Assembly (NCBI GenBank): GCA_024663395.1
Contig: JANFAH010000005.1
Location: forward strand, 2,480,001 to 2,544,000
DNA: 64,000 nt
Direction of reading: 5' to 3'
Source of the DNA: Pisolithus tinctorius
Taxonomy: Eukaryota; Basidiomycota; Agaricomycetes; Boletales; Pisolithaceae
The translations under genes were made by a program, and so were the position numbers. Under the pieces are notes generated by a model that saw nothing but the letters and a program-made list of their open reading frames with translations, was not told the DNA's origin and made no database searches. Positions 23,178 to 34,696 of the stretch are shown here, piece by piece (within the stretch, counting starts at the first letter, position 1; every line of letters starts with the position of its first letter).

Positions 23178-24728
23178 CTATATTCGATTAGCGACGTCGT
23201 AACTTGGTGGTGCCGTCGTAGCAATGCTATGTGATCTTGTCAGCCCAAGTTCGCTTTCCCACTCTCTGATGCCAGCTTGTCGATCGACCAGCATACGCTG
23301 CAATACGCGAGCGACGACCGGGGCAGGAATGTTGTTATTATACAAGCCGGTGATAAAGTCGGCCTGTTCATCTGTGAGTGATGGCGGGAGCTCTTGAGCT
23401 GAGTTTTCAATGACTCGGCTATCGTCTGGCGACGGCTGTCTTAATGGCGGGTTGGACGACACGAACTGTGTCTTACGATCTCGCCCAAGGGAAGAACTAC
23501 TTGCGGTCTGAGAGAGTGGTGGATTTGGGGACGTCAGAGGGAGCGGTGTGAAGTCGGCGCTGGTATCGGCCAATGGGTGGCGGCGATTGGGAGTGAGTGG
23601 TGTGGAGGTAGAAGATAGAGGGCCAGCATAATACGTCGAGGAAGGACCCGTACTCGGGTTGTATGATGTCTGTACTTCGGAGATTGGAGGATCGTATAGA
23701 GCGTATGGATTATATGGCTGTACGTCTCCTTCGGGGAAGTTGACCTGATCGGAACGCTTTCTGCGTCGCAGACATAGGGTAGCGATCACGCCGAATGTTA
23801 TAATCGCAACGCCACCAAGAACACCACCGACGATGGCCCCAACGTTAATGCTGCTATGGATAAACATGAGCCTTGTTACTCCCCCGAATGCATGGCAAAC
23901 ACACTGTGAATTGGATGCCGAACCAGTAGGATTAGCAGTTGCTGTGGAACTTATCGAACTCGAGGGTAGAGAGCTTGTTGAACTTGTGGTAGCCGCAGCA
24001 GCAGATGCCTCTGCGGCGGATACGATGGTCTCGTTAACGTAGGCATAGTCGAACATCATACCACTATACGAGCCAAAAAGGTCGTTAACAGTCATCCACA
24101 GCGTATGAGGGCCTGTTGCCAGCTCTTGGACGTCAAACATGGAAACGTTGGCAATCTCGTAGTTTGGGGCGGGTGGTGCGCTGAGCACATTGGTTTCGTT
24201 GTGACCCCCGTCGACTGATATACTGGCATTGATGCCGACGGGACCTGCTTGATACACGAAAACAGTGATTCCTGAACCTTGATATATATAAAATTCAGCA
24301 ATATTTCTGAAGGGGTTCGATCCTGGATGCGTCCTTACCAGTAAAAGGCATTTCGAGGATGCAAGCGTCCGTTGAGAAGCAAGCGGCATCTTATCCACCA
24401 GGTCAATCCCTCTCCTTCCTCCGAGAACAATGAACTCACATCGACTAGAATCGAAATGTGAGCAGGACGAATGACTATTTTTCCACTCGAGGGCTTACTA
24501 GGTGTGATTATAGCAAACGAATGGATCGATCGTTTGGTATGTGCCATTGGGTAACAGCAGCTGAAGAGTTTCTGCTCCTGCAGCAAACGGACCCCATGCG
24601 GCGTTCGGCCCAGATGAGTAGGTGAGCGTTGCGTTGGTGTCGTCAATGTAGTAGTCCGCCCACGCAGACCGCGAAATCACAGCAAGAGCAAAAAGGAAGC
24701 GCCACGCAGACTGGTGCAGTGTAAACAT
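23178..24728 (-). CDS. secreted ectodomain, Ser/Thr-rich, single-pass membrane protein, paralogue 4 (444 aa)
   Basis: Exons in coding order: 24499-24728, microexon 24440-24444 (5 nt), 24339-24389 (51 nt), 23905-24277 and 23178-23853, total 1335 nt. Start ATG 24728 (MFTLHQSAWRFLFALAV) precedes the signal peptide; the frame runs further upstream from a non-ATG codon. The ectodomain has YYIDDTNATL, FVCYNHT, AACFSTDAC and GSGITVFVYQAGP. A Ser/Thr-rich stalk is followed by a transmembrane helix at INVGAIVGG and LRRRKR. The tail contains LTDEQADF...PAPVVARVL and ends APPSYDVANRI, as in paralogue 1. The 51-nt intron 23854-23904 is divisible by three and has no stop, so its retention would add 17 residues before the membrane helix. 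Confidence 0.84.
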
Positions 24729-25779
24729 TGCGCGCGGAACGAGCACCTAGCCAAGCGCGCCACCACACCTCAAAGCCTCGATGGCAGGGAGACAAAAATT
24801 ACTTACCAAGCGGGCACAATTGCGCCGTGGGACTGATCATACTACCCTCATAACAGGGACCATGGCTACGTGCCTGCCAACGTAATCGTCATCCGTGCAA
24901 ATGACATGGCCTTATAAAGCTGGCGCTAAAGAGCGTACACACCCACACCCACCGATGCCAACTTGGCACGTATGCTAATGCACCAGTACTTCACTGAAAA
25001 CATCAACTGCCACACCGCTGTGCATTGCAGATTACCGTCTTGGTATGTAGCAAGATTGGCCAACTGAGATAGGCTGGCAGCGGGGGCTGTACGGAAGCTG
25101 ATGCCATATGAGAGGCGTGTGGTCCGAGGAGTGCCAGCCGGGCACAGCCTCGTCCTCCACTCCAATGGTCGATAGCAGGATACTTGTCACTCAGTAATTC
25201 TCCAGAAACACCACATCCTCACAGTAATCGATATTCGGTAGTCACGGTAAACCACCAAGTTTGCATGTCATCGAGAACGACTACGCCTCAACCGCACGAA
25301 GAATCCCGGAGGACATGGGAACTAGTGGAATCCGCGGTTGGGGATAAACAATACGTGAACGTTAATGGTGATGCTCGCTGGAAGTCGATTTGTTTTGAGC
25401 TGGGACAGACCCCTGACGTAGTCCATCAGTTTTGTGAGTCAGGTCCACTGTCGATGTTTATCAAACATATGGAGGGCTTCCCGCCCGGCCGTTATTGAGG
25501 AGTATCTATCGTCAATTACCAGTACACCTGCAGATAAGGACTCTCAATTCACATCATAAAGGCATGACCTGTGGGTTCTAATGCACACTTCAATCCTGTC
25601 TAGTGCCAGGCTTCTACACAGCCCTCCTCCGGCGGGAGTATGAGGGCTGTGTAAGAACCTGATGCATATGTATGAATTGGCACACCCGCCCATTATGTAT
25701 GAACGGCCCAATGATAGTAATAAATTACATAGAAAAATATGATGCCTTTGGACATTCTTCAATAGAGTATGCGCTATGC
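24729..25779. other. intergenic stretch
   Basis: About 1 kb upstream of paralogue 4. Only short frames occur (to 104 codons at 25184-25498), without domains. Confidence 0.35.
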
Positions 25780-26176
25780 GGTAATAAACCGCGGGCGGAG
25801 CACTGGTGGCATCGCAACTTGGCAGTGCAACCATGGCAGCACTCTGTGGTCTCGTCGACCCCAGTTCATCTTTCCGCTCTCTGTTGCATGAATTATTCAA
25901 AGCTGGAGAGAGCGGTAGACTTGGAGAAGCCAGGTTGGCATTGATCTCCGCCAATGGCTGGCAGTGATGGGAAACGAGTGGCGTAGAGGTGGAAGATATG
26001 GATGTCATATGGTTTGTCGAAGAAGGGCCCATGTGCATGCTGTGGTTTGTCCGTGTTTGGGAGACGGGAGCATCAAAGAGGACGATATTTCCTCTTGGTA
26101 GATTCATTATCTCTTCGGGACGGCGGAGATCAGATTTCTGTCCGTTACCTCTCAGCGAACCCCCCCCACACGCCAC
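25780..26176 (-). pseudogene. decayed cytoplasmic-tail fragment of the membrane-protein family
   Basis: The minus-strand translation aligns with the tail of paralogue 4: GPSSTNHMTSISSTSTPL against GPSSTYYAGPLSSTSTPL, then PLAEINANLASPSLPL against PLADTSADFTPLPL, then RERKDELGST against RDRKTQFVSS. Near 25800 a degenerate APP..Y ending is seen. Signal peptide, ectodomain, membrane helix and the LTDEQADF block are missing. It is therefore a truncated, non-functional fifth copy, cut off on the side where the retrotransposon nest begins. Confidence 0.65.
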
Positions 26177-26229
26177 GGTCCGCTGCTGGTCAGCAGTGAA
26201 CTTGACTTGGAGACGGGACTATAGCATGA

Positions 26230-26773
26230 CTCTCTGAGGATAGAACGGTGTACCATCTTTGTCACTACCTATACTTTGTTAGAGTCCGTGTGTAGGGTTT
26301 CGGCCCGACATTGGTTGTATTTTCTCATGCGTTATTTGTTCTATGACAGATTCACTAAGTTTTCATAAGTTTGTTGATCCTGTTCGTCCTGCTCATCTAC
26401 GTTGACACATTTTGTGCCTACTGTTTACCGTATAAAAGGGCTTGTAAAACATAGATTATGGGACTCCTTTTTCCCTACAACGAATACAGACCCAAATGTC
26501 TGGATAACCTGTAGCATGTCTAAAGAAGTTCTACTGTGCCTACATTGCAAGTCCCAAACTTCGCATTGGAGTCACACATTTTTATCCCGCATACACCGGT
26601 CTAAACAACCTCGATTATAACCCCCCACCAGATACCTCCCTCCCAATTTGCGAGCTGATCCCTCGTGAAGACAAGAAGTGAGTATCATGTCGAAAATCAT
26701 TGAAGCATCTAAAACACAATACAACTTATGCTGAGCTACATGAGCTCGAGCAGCATCTTTACCCCCTAGCCTG
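26230..26773. other. leader of retrotransposon A, possible LTR remnant
   Basis: About 540 bp before the gag frame of element A. A TATAAAAGG string at 26431-26439 resembles a core promoter. I could not define LTR boundaries because no matching downstream copy lies in the window. Confidence 0.3.
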
Positions 26774-28788
26774 ATGGCCCAGCCTGGAGCTGGAACCATC
26801 GACATAACCCCGTTATCAAAACTGACTCCAGTCGGGAGTCGTGATACCACCCCTGTGGAGAAACCCAAGATCAGCGCTGTGTGAAAATATAGCAACGTGG
26901 TCCATATGGGATCCAGGAGCAACAGTCCGGTGCCCGATTGTGTGACCATTGACATCTATGGCTCGAGGATGACCTCGCCGGTTTACCCTGGAGCTTTCAA
27001 GCTCCCAGAGACTACTAAAGTATATTCTATTAGAGCGATGGTACCCGCTCACAGCACAGTAGACTCACTTGATAACGCTGAAGTCAATGTTCCTTCCCCT
27101 CAGATTATGAGCAAGGCCGAAGCTGAGCTTGATGACCAGCGCCCATGGACCACGGTAGTGCATAAGAAATCATGCGAGAAACGCAACACCGAAACACTTA
27201 GGCCTGAGCAAGAGCGAGCCGTTAGGGAAGCTGAGAAGTGTCTGACCATGGAAGAAAAAGATTGGATCAGAAGAAGATCTTTATCAGTGCAAAAGGAAAC
27301 CCGGAGTGATGGTTCATCTGACTCAGAAACTTACCCCAAAGGCCAAAAGGGCAAGGGTCTCGACCCCAGGAACTGGGGAGGGTTAGGCCTCAGCGACAGT
27401 GAATTGGACCCTGACGTGCAATGCGCAGCATATGCATCATGGAACGCCGCCCATAGACTCGCGTGCGAAAGCGAGAGTGAGAACCCGGGCCCATCCATGA
27501 AGAGAGATACCAGAGGTAATATGAGGACCACCGACGACGAGCACCCAGACTCATCATACATGCCCGTCAGACATTCTACCAAGAGGGACGAGGTGAGAAT
27601 TAAGAAAAAGGATAAGGAACCTGCAACAAGGCCTTCCAGGGCTGCTCCTAATCCCATAAGGGACATGGTGGACAAGGTTGTCCGCCAGGACCATAAACGT
27701 TGGGAGCATCAGAAAACGCCTAGGGCAATGGAGCCCACGAAACAGGTTGATCCTAAGAGTTATATTGGCCTCATGTTTAAACACATAAACAAGGGCGAGA
27801 GACGATCTAAAAGACCAAAAGAAAAAAAGAGGAAGCCTCGCCATCATTATCACGACACTTCGAGTAACGAGAGCTCAGACGAAGACGAACCTAGCTCCAA
27901 TGGAAGTTCATCGTCAAGCAGCGACTCCAGCTCGGAGGCGCCTAGCTCGTCGGACTCAAGCGATGATGACTCCTCATCGACCTCTAGCACCTCATTCTCG
28001 AGCTCTGGCGAGTCTTCATCCAGCTCCGGGAGATTGTCGGGTGGTCGGAAATGTCGTAGAAGAGGGCGATCCAAACAGTGAAAAGGTCGTAGTCAGGGAT
28101 CACGTAAACCTAAAAGAAGATCAAAGTCACGTTGTAAGACGACCATAAAACCCATACCTCCTACTAAGTATGATGGGTCGGATAACCCACATGCATTCCA
28201 CTGGTTTGTGACAGAAGGGATGGCCTACGTTGAGGATGGAAACCTGGTGCCCAAGAAGCGCGTATTCATCCTGTCACACTACCTGACAGGCAAAGCGTAT
28301 GAATTCTATGTATGCGAAGTATCTGGTGATCCCTACAAGTGGAGGCTGTCAGATTTCTTCACAGAATTATTTAACTACTGCTTTCCCATTGATTTCAGGA
28401 TGCGGCAGCAAGGGAAACTGCAGTTGTGTTACCAGAATTCCAAGACAGTAAAAAACTACCTCTTTGAATTGAATGAGATATGGATGATGATTGGAGAGAT
28501 GGATGAATGTACCAAAGTGCATAAATTTTGGTCTGGCTTGTGCAAAGAAATCCAATGCAACCTGTGGAAAGAAAAGTTGAATCCTGAAGTCTTGACACTA
28601 AAAAAGGTTGTCGCCTCCGCCAAGATCCTTGAGATTGCACAATCAATAATGGGAGATTACTTCAAAGGACCTTGATGTCAGAAAAGCAAGGGACATACCG
28701 TTGAAAGCGCAGCAGTGATGACAGGGGAACTGGAAACCTTGAAGAGGGGAAGGAAGTGTCACCGAAAGGGAAAGACCAGGGGAGATGC
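26774..28788 (+). pseudogene. element A, 5' part: Gypsy-type gag with in-frame TGA stops
   Basis: One continuous frame starts at ATG 26774 (MAQPGAGTIDITPLSKL) and runs to 28788, where element B is inserted. It is broken only by TGA at 26882, 28079 and 28673. The N-terminal half is charged and disordered, with a Ser/Asp/Glu-rich run (about 27858-28040) and a basic KCRRRGRSK end. The part at 28140-28675 is a retrotransposon gag domain (FVTEGMAYVEDGNLVP, YLTGKAYEFYV, MRQQGKLQLCYQ, WMMIGEMDE). Each TGA sits where Arg (CGA) fits, consistent with CpG deamination. The rest of gag, with zinc knuckle and protease, resumes at 47806. Confidence 0.75.
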
Positions 28789-30653
28789 TGTCACACACCA
28801 AAGGTGTTGTGGACATGGTTACAGCTGACTCTGCCTAACTCGTTGACGAGTTGCGCACAATGCCCAAGCATGCAGATGAAGACTAAAGGCCTCATGTGAA
28901 GAAAGACTGTTGGACGTGAACAGTCATCCTTCGCACAAGAACGAGTCGTCAGTGCTAAAGAGAAAAGAGGAAGCAAGTTAAGCGCACATTAAAGGTTTTT
29001 AGCGCCCGTGTACGGCATTCTGGTTTCCATCATATCTCTGCCGTTTCCAAAGATATCAACTCGGTTCACATACTCGCTTAAAGTGCTCAGCCCCACGATT
29101 CTTCCTTCCAAATTTGGAGAGGATCCTCGCACCCTACGCGTTTCTACAGCACTCCATCCATCAGACGCTCATTTCGCAAGGTCCATCAATCATGGCCACC
29201 TCTTCGTCAGTTGTCTCGCTTGTCTCATTTGCCAGAGACAGTGGCTACGTATATCTGCCAGGTGTTCCCACCAGCTTCTGTCCTGAAGCCCCCTGGTTCA
29301 TCCCATCATTGTCAGCCCTGTCTCGTCCCATGCAGCTTGGTCAGCATGTTCTCCTTGTCAGTATGACTTCCAGAAGGACATTCTTTGGTCACCTCAGGTC
29401 TGTCACTCAGTTAGAAAGGTCTTATGTGGTCGTTTCAGTCTCCCCGGTTGATGAAGCATATGGATCATTCCTCCCTGCTCCCTGCACCATCTTTATTCCA
29501 GTCTCATCTGTCATTCTTCCTGCATTGTGACAGCTGCAGTATAATCTACTGTCCTCCAGCCTCCCTGATCGCATTCATGACGAGTATGACATGCATCTTG
29601 CCTTCTTACTGCAAGATCCAGCAGAAGACGTTCCCCCTTCTCCTCCTCCTCCATCAGAACCCCATTCATGAAGTTTTTGTTAACTTCGCTGAGAGGATGG
29701 AAGGGTGGGAGATGCGATCGCGTATGCTCTCATTGCCCCACAGACCCCCAATGCCCTAGCCCCCTTTGACACCTGACTCATGCCCTTCAATTCTGGAGTT
29801 AATACTTCCCTATCTGGAAACGCCGTCCATCTGTCATGCCGTCTTTGGGTCTAGAGATGTCTCTGCCGAGATCTAACTTGCATTGCCACCCCCTAATGTG
29901 ATATCAGTGTGCTTACTCAGTTTCTGATTCTATTTGACTCATTTTGTGATGTTTTGACTATCCTTGACTCGTTCATTGCCAATACTTACCAATCTTCTTT
30001 GCTTGCATACTTTTCATTTCTCACTTACTCATCATGATTACTCAGTCCTTACTCATTACTTACCAAGTGTTTGTGCCTTGTTTGTCACAAGCTGTGCTCC
30101 CCCCACAGTATATAAACCCCCATGTACTTAGCTACCCAAGAATCAATCAAGAAGCAATTCAGAAGCAGTCCAGCAATCAGTTCAGTGCCCATCTCGTCGT
30201 CAACAGTTGAGGCTCCACAAAGGGGTCTATCTGTCATCATTCATATACTTGGTAGTTGAGGCTCATTTGGAAGAGTCTATCTGCCTCCATCATTTCATCT
30301 GAAGCTTTATCCTCACACTTAGTCAGCAAGTTTGCTTAGTCACCCATCCACTCCTGCGTAACTCGTCATCAACTTGCGCCAGGAGCATATTTTATCAAAA
30401 GTCCATTACCCCCAAGTACTTTCAGCTGAACACCTTCACTCTGTTCAGCATCCCCTTCCCAATCATTGTCCATTCATCTTCTCCTGCGTAACTCGTCGAC
30501 GACTTGCGCCAGGAGCACCTCCACTTGAAGTCCCCCCCCACATCAGGTTTCTCTGCCCTCCAGGTTCCGCAGAGGTAAACCACCACTCGCTTGTATTTGT
30601 CTTTGGTGTTGGATTTGTTTGGTTTATACCAGCATTCCACACTTTGACTCACA
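28789..30653 (+). repeat. 5' LTR of element B (1865 bp)
   Basis: Direct repeat of 45941-47805. It has a promoter-like TATATAAACC at 30109-30118. By eye I count about 31 differences from the 3' copy, all but two of them CG against TG or CA. It contains three copies of the hairpin palindrome (about 28831, 30351 and 30481) and a broken copy of the LTR ORF. Confidence 0.88.
29192..29671 (+). pseudogene. LTR-encoded ORF, copy in 5' LTR, stopped by TGA
   Basis: Same frame as the intact 159-codon ORF in the 3' LTR (46344-46823), starting MATSSSVVSLVSFARDSG. Here a TGA at 29528-29530 replaces the CGA of the other copy. Confidence 0.6.
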
Positions 30654-30655
30654 TC

Positions 30656-30673
30656 TGGAGCCCACCGCAAGGG
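30656..30673 (+). other. candidate primer binding site of element B
   Basis: TGGAGCCCACCGC starts two bases after the 5' LTR. It would pair with a tRNA 3' end finishing in CCA. The tRNA was not identified. Confidence 0.4.
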
Positions 30674-30754
30674 GTGGTTATTCCTGGATCAAGAACCCTG
30701 CTCACTCAGCCTATTGAAACTTGCTTCTAAAAAACCACTTGATATCTCATTACT

Positions 30755-33700
30755 ATGTCATCCACCATCCCCACTATCTATCCTCCTACATCATCAGCAG
30801 TTCCAGTAGCTATGGCTGCTCCCCCTGCTCGCTCTGTCCTCACTATGCCCTTGCTTGGCATGAAGTCTGCCCCTGAATTATTCCAAGGAGACCATACCCA
30901 TGTTCGCTCCTTCTTGGACCACTATGAACGTCTCTGTGCCTACCACAATGTCACTTCTGACCAGGAAATGGTCGAATCAATCCTCCAGTACTGCAATGCT
31001 CGTGTTAGGGAGATTATTGAAGGAATGGCTCACTACTACACTCCTGATTGGGCTAACTTGAAGGCTGATCTCCTCAAGTACTTTGATGCTGATCTGTCAG
31101 ACAAAAGGTTCTTTGAAAGGCATCTCAAGAGCTTTGCTTTGGAGTCTAGGATGCAGCCCATTATGACTCTTCAAGACTTTAGGGCTTACAACCGTGGCTT
31201 CATTCGCATTGGAGGTTGGTTGAAGAACAAAGGAAGGATCTCGGTTGATGAATATAATCGCTACTTCTGGGCTGGTTTGTCCCCAGTCTTTCGTGGCTTG
31301 GTTGAAACTCGTCTCAGGACAAAAGATCCCAACCTTGACATCAGCAGGCCATTCCCCTATGATGATGTATGCCAGTCAGCTGAAGAGGTCCTTCGCCATG
31401 ATCGCTTTGATGCAGATGACCTTGACTTCCTTGGCCCTCGTGCTGCCCCTGCTCCTCAGGCCCAGCCTGGTGCTTCTCATCGCTCAGATGGAAGAGATGA
31501 CAGTGTTCGCCCTCTGCTCCCTTCCCATGAAGCCAGAAGAAACCTTGAAAATTTGGAGAAAGAAGGTCCTACTGCTTGCAAGCAAGATGAGGTTGAGACC
31601 CTAATCAAGTCCCTCTCTCGTATGTCACTTAATGACCCAGACTACTCCCTCCTCTATTATCGTGCTATCAAGATGGATCCTGATGCTGCAAAGGTGCTTC
31701 GTGCTCCTTCCCTTCATCCTGCTCCTGCATCTACTCCTGCATCCACTGCCCCTGCTGCTACTTCCTCATCCCAGACCCGTCCTGCTAGAAGGACCATCAC
31801 TTGTTATGGCTGTGGTGTTGAAGGCCATGGTGTTGAGAGTTGCCAGGCCATTAATGATCTCATTCAGAAGGGTTCCTTGGCACGTGATGAAAACCATCGG
31901 GTCATCTACCCTAATGGACAGTGCATTTATCGGAATGGAGAAGAGACTATCCTTCAAGCCTATGAGCGCACTAAAGCTGCTACTCAGCCTGCCAATGCAG
32001 TTCGCTTTGTTATCCATGAAGAGGCCGAAGAAGAGTCTAGTGCCGAGATCTATGAGTTGGAAGAAGAACCCCTTGTTGCTGCTGTGGATCGCTCTAACAA
32101 GGTTACCAAAGAGAAGAGAAAGGCTGTCTTTGACAGTGTCCTTGTCCCACCTCGTTCGCATGGCAAGGAGAAGGAGACTCAAGAACCAAAGCCTTCATCC
32201 TCTGCATCCATCCCTGCTCCACAGAAAGTACCACTTGCCCCTGCCTTTGTACCAGTTGATGTCCATCCCACTGTCTTTGATGGTACTAGAGATGATGCTA
32301 TTATGGAAGATGCCTCTGTCCCAAAGCCATCTGGTCAAGCCACTGATTCTGCAGACAGGTCTAAGAAATCCAAGCCCCCTCCTACCACTTCCCTGTCTTC
32401 ATCGCTTTCACAGTCTGCCAACTCTAAAGCCATTGTAGAGCGCATTCTTTCTACTCCCTTGACTGTATCTGTTGGGGAGGTCATTGGATCGTCTAGGGAT
32501 GTTTCTCAGCACCTTCAGGAGCTTATGCGATTCAAGAGACAGCCCCTGGCTCAGCCTGTGAAGTCTGTTACTGCTGTTGAAGGAACTCCTCCTGCATCCT
32601 CCTACTTGGCCTTGACATCTAGCCCCCTCATCACTATCAATCTGACTTGCAATGGTCGTCGTGTAACAGGTGTCATTGACTCTGGATCTACCCTCAATGT
32701 CGTTCGTGCTGGTGTAGCCCAGTCAGTCATTCGCATGCCCGTCGATATGTCACAGACCATCAATATGCGAGATGCAAAAGGAGGTATCTCTACTCTGAAA
32801 GGTCTGGTACAAGATGTCCCTCTCTTCTGTGGTGCTGCCAGGACTTGGACCAATCTATTCGTCGCCCCAGACACTAATGCAGGCTTTGATCTCCTCCTTG
32901 GTCGTCCTTGGGCTCTTGGGAACTCGGTTAGCATTGTTGAAAGAGAGTCTGGAACTTATGTTGTCTTTGGAGCTGATTCAGATCGCCCCCTGGAGATGTG
33001 TGTTACTGAAGGCCAGCTTGGATCTGTTGCAGATACACTTATGGCGACTCTAGAGCCTGTCCATTCTCAGCAAGAAGCCGATGAACCTATGAGAGATGTA
33101 GCAGTTGGTACCCCTCATCATGTCTCGCCTATAGTCTTCGCTCCACCCCCATCAACTTCGCAGTCACCCCCTCGGTTGCTTGATTCTACTCTGCTGTATC
33201 CTGAATCGCCCCCAGATGGGTTTGATGTTGCCTCAGCCTTTCCTGTGTTCCATCCCATTCCTGTCCAAGCATTCCCACCTCCTACCAGTCCCTTTCCTTC
33301 GGAGTTTGTTGGTCAGCTTACCCAGGAGTTACAGTCCACTGATACGAGTGGATTGGGGGATAATCCTACCCTTGCCCAGATTCGTTGCCAGATCAGAAGA
33401 GAAGAGTGCCAGTCACTTGTCTCACTTCTTACTAGCCTTGCTCATCGCACTCCCCATCTATCCTCCCTTTATCTCGACTCAAACCATGCACTTGCTGGAG
33501 AAAGAGGTACTGATGAATCAGGAGTCTACTTCCAAGACTTCCTTATGCTTGATGTTCGCTTAGTCCGACAGGTCCCTGCCCCACTTGAGCATTACCATGA
33601 GCTTGAAGGTTCTGCCTATGTCAGATTCTATCCTCGTCTACTCCCACAGGCATCTCCCACTCAGAGCAATGCATCTCCACCTCCAGACCTGCCATCTAAC

Positions 33701-34696
33701 TCGAGTCTACCTGCTTCACGCGTACTTTCTAATGGCATTACTGCTCCACCTCAGACTCCCTCTCCCCCGTCCCCAGATCCAGTTATCATTCAAGAAGAGC
33801 CCACCAATGGTTCCCACCAGGCTTCACTTCTGTTCTGTAGAGACACTGTCACTCCAGACTCTGAAGCTACGTTCTCCATCTTCAATACTTCCTACTGTGG
33901 TTCGGTTGCCCCTACTTCCCATGATGCTTGCCATGACTCTCAGTCTGCACAACTCGACGACGAGTTGTGCAGGGATCCATATGCGCCCAGTCCATCCACC
34001 CGTCATCAGTCTGCACAACTCGACGACGACTTGTGCAGCCATGTGCAGTTGCCTGGTTCATCCTCAGATATAGGTCATGACTCTCAGTCCATGCAACTTG
34101 TCGACGAGTTGCGCGTGTCCCACCACTTGTCCAGTCTATCCCCAGATATACCCACCACACTTTCGCCACTCGACTCTGATATGTTCAACACTGGTGTTGG
34201 CTCTCGCTTCTATCTGCCTAGCCCATCCTTGCTTCAGCCCGCACAACTTGACGACGACTTATGCAGGCATCAGCATTCATCTAGTCCAACTCTTCCTATG
34301 CCATTGCTACCCTCAGCTCCCCAAGCCATGTCTAATGCTGCTGTTGGTGAAGAGTCAGTTGCCATGCCAGAGCCTTATAGCAATGTTGTCATGTGTCGTG
34401 CCCCTACTGGATGGATTGCTCATTTGCAGGAAGCTGCAGAGGACCGTTCAGGTGATGTGGATGAAGAGGACCCAGATGCATTACAAAACTCCAGTCTTCA
34501 TGTCCTTGCCAGTGCAGTCGGTTTTGCCTCAGCCTCAGCTCATCCTCCCCCTTTCGAAGCAGTTTCATACCCAGACCACTTTCCTGCTTCCACTTCCTCA
34601 GGTTCAACTCAAGACAGGTCCGATGATCTTTTCAGATGTGTCCCTCCACTTTCTCCCATATCTCATCATTTATTTCTCCAGCTCTTTGAAGATTGA
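30755..34696 (+). CDS. element B gag/protease polyprotein (1313 aa)
   Basis: Structural and protease gene of the retrotransposon. The capsid-like region (about residues 25-230) includes PELFQGDHTHVRSFLDHYER. A CCHC zinc knuckle CYGCGVEGHGVESC is near residue 350. A retropepsin active-site motif VIDSGSTLNVV is near residue 641, with the downstream LLLGRPW. The C-terminal third is an unusual Ser/Pro-rich region of more than 400 residues. It contains four in-frame repeats of the type SAQLDDELCR, SAQLDDDLCS, SMQLVDELRV and PAQLDDDLCR, each encoded by a hairpin palindrome. There is no internal stop. Pol follows after a 71-nt gap in a different frame with its own ATG, so expression needs reinitiation, splicing or a separate transcript. 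Confidence 0.85.
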   Translation: MSSTIPTIYPPTSSAVPVAMAAPPARSVLTMPLLGMKSAPELFQGDHTHVRSFLDHYERLCAYHNVTSDQEMVESILQYCNARVREIIEGMAHYYTPDWANLKADLLKYFDADLSDKRFFERHLKSFALESRMQPIMTLQDFRAYNRGFIRIGGWLKNKGRISVDEYNRYFWAGLSPVFRGLVETRLRTKDPNLDISRPFPYDDVCQSAEEVLRHDRFDADDLDFLGPRAAPAPQAQPGASHRSDGRDDSVRPLLPSHEARRNLENLEKEGPTACKQDEVETLIKSLSRMSLNDPDYSLLYYRAIKMDPDAAKVLRAPSLHPAPASTPASTAPAATSSSQTRPARRTITCYGCGVEGHGVESCQAINDLIQKGSLARDENHRVIYPNGQCIYRNGEETILQAYERTKAATQPANAVRFVIHEEAEEESSAEIYELEEEPLVAAVDRSNKVTKEKRKAVFDSVLVPPRSHGKEKETQEPKPSSSASIPAPQKVPLAPAFVPVDVHPTVFDGTRDDAIMEDASVPKPSGQATDSADRSKKSKPPPTTSLSSSLSQSANSKAIVERILSTPLTVSVGEVIGSSRDVSQHLQELMRFKRQPLAQPVKSVTAVEGTPPASSYLALTSSPLITINLTCNGRRVTGVIDSGSTLNVVRAGVAQSVIRMPVDMSQTINMRDAKGGISTLKGLVQDVPLFCGAARTWTNLFVAPDTNAGFDLLLGRPWALGNSVSIVERESGTYVVFGADSDRPLEMCVTEGQLGSVADTLMATLEPVHSQQEADEPMRDVAVGTPHHVSPIVFAPPPSTSQSPPRLLDSTLLYPESPPDGFDVASAFPVFHPIPVQAFPPPTSPFPSEFVGQLTQELQSTDTSGLGDNPTLAQIRCQIRREECQSLVSLLTSLAHRTPHLSSLYLDSNHALAGERGTDESGVYFQDFLMLDVRLVRQVPAPLEHYHELEGSAYVRFYPRLLPQASPTQSNASPPPDLPSNSSLPASRVLSNGITAPPQTPSPPSPDPVIIQEEPTNGSHQASLLFCRDTVTPDSEATFSIFNTSYCGSVAPTSHDACHDSQSAQLDDELCRDPYAPSPSTRHQSAQLDDDLCSHVQLPGSSSDIGHDSQSMQLVDELRVSHHLSSLSPDIPTTLSPLDSDMFNTGVGSRFYLPSPSLLQPAQLDDDLCRHQHSSSPTLPMPLLPSAPQAMSNAAVGEESVAMPEPYSNVVMCRAPTGWIAHLQEAAEDRSGDVDEEDPDALQNSSLHVLASAVGFASASAHPPPFEAVSYPDHFPASTSSGSTQDRSDDLFRCVPPLSPISHHLFLQLFED
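33946..34265 (+). repeat. four hairpin palindromes inside the element B gag gene
   Basis: Copies at 33946-33971, 34012-34037, 34091-34114 and 34241-34265. Each is a 10-bp-type stem around a short ACGA or TCGA centre (core AACTCGTCGACGAGTT and variants). All are in the same reading frame. Related copies are in both LTRs and in pol. Confidence 0.8.

Noticed and set aside
27850..28081. Minus-strand Glu/Ser-rich frame and plus-strand Arg/Ala-rich frame
   Set aside because: Both are shadows of the low-complexity Ser/Asp segment of the element A gag.
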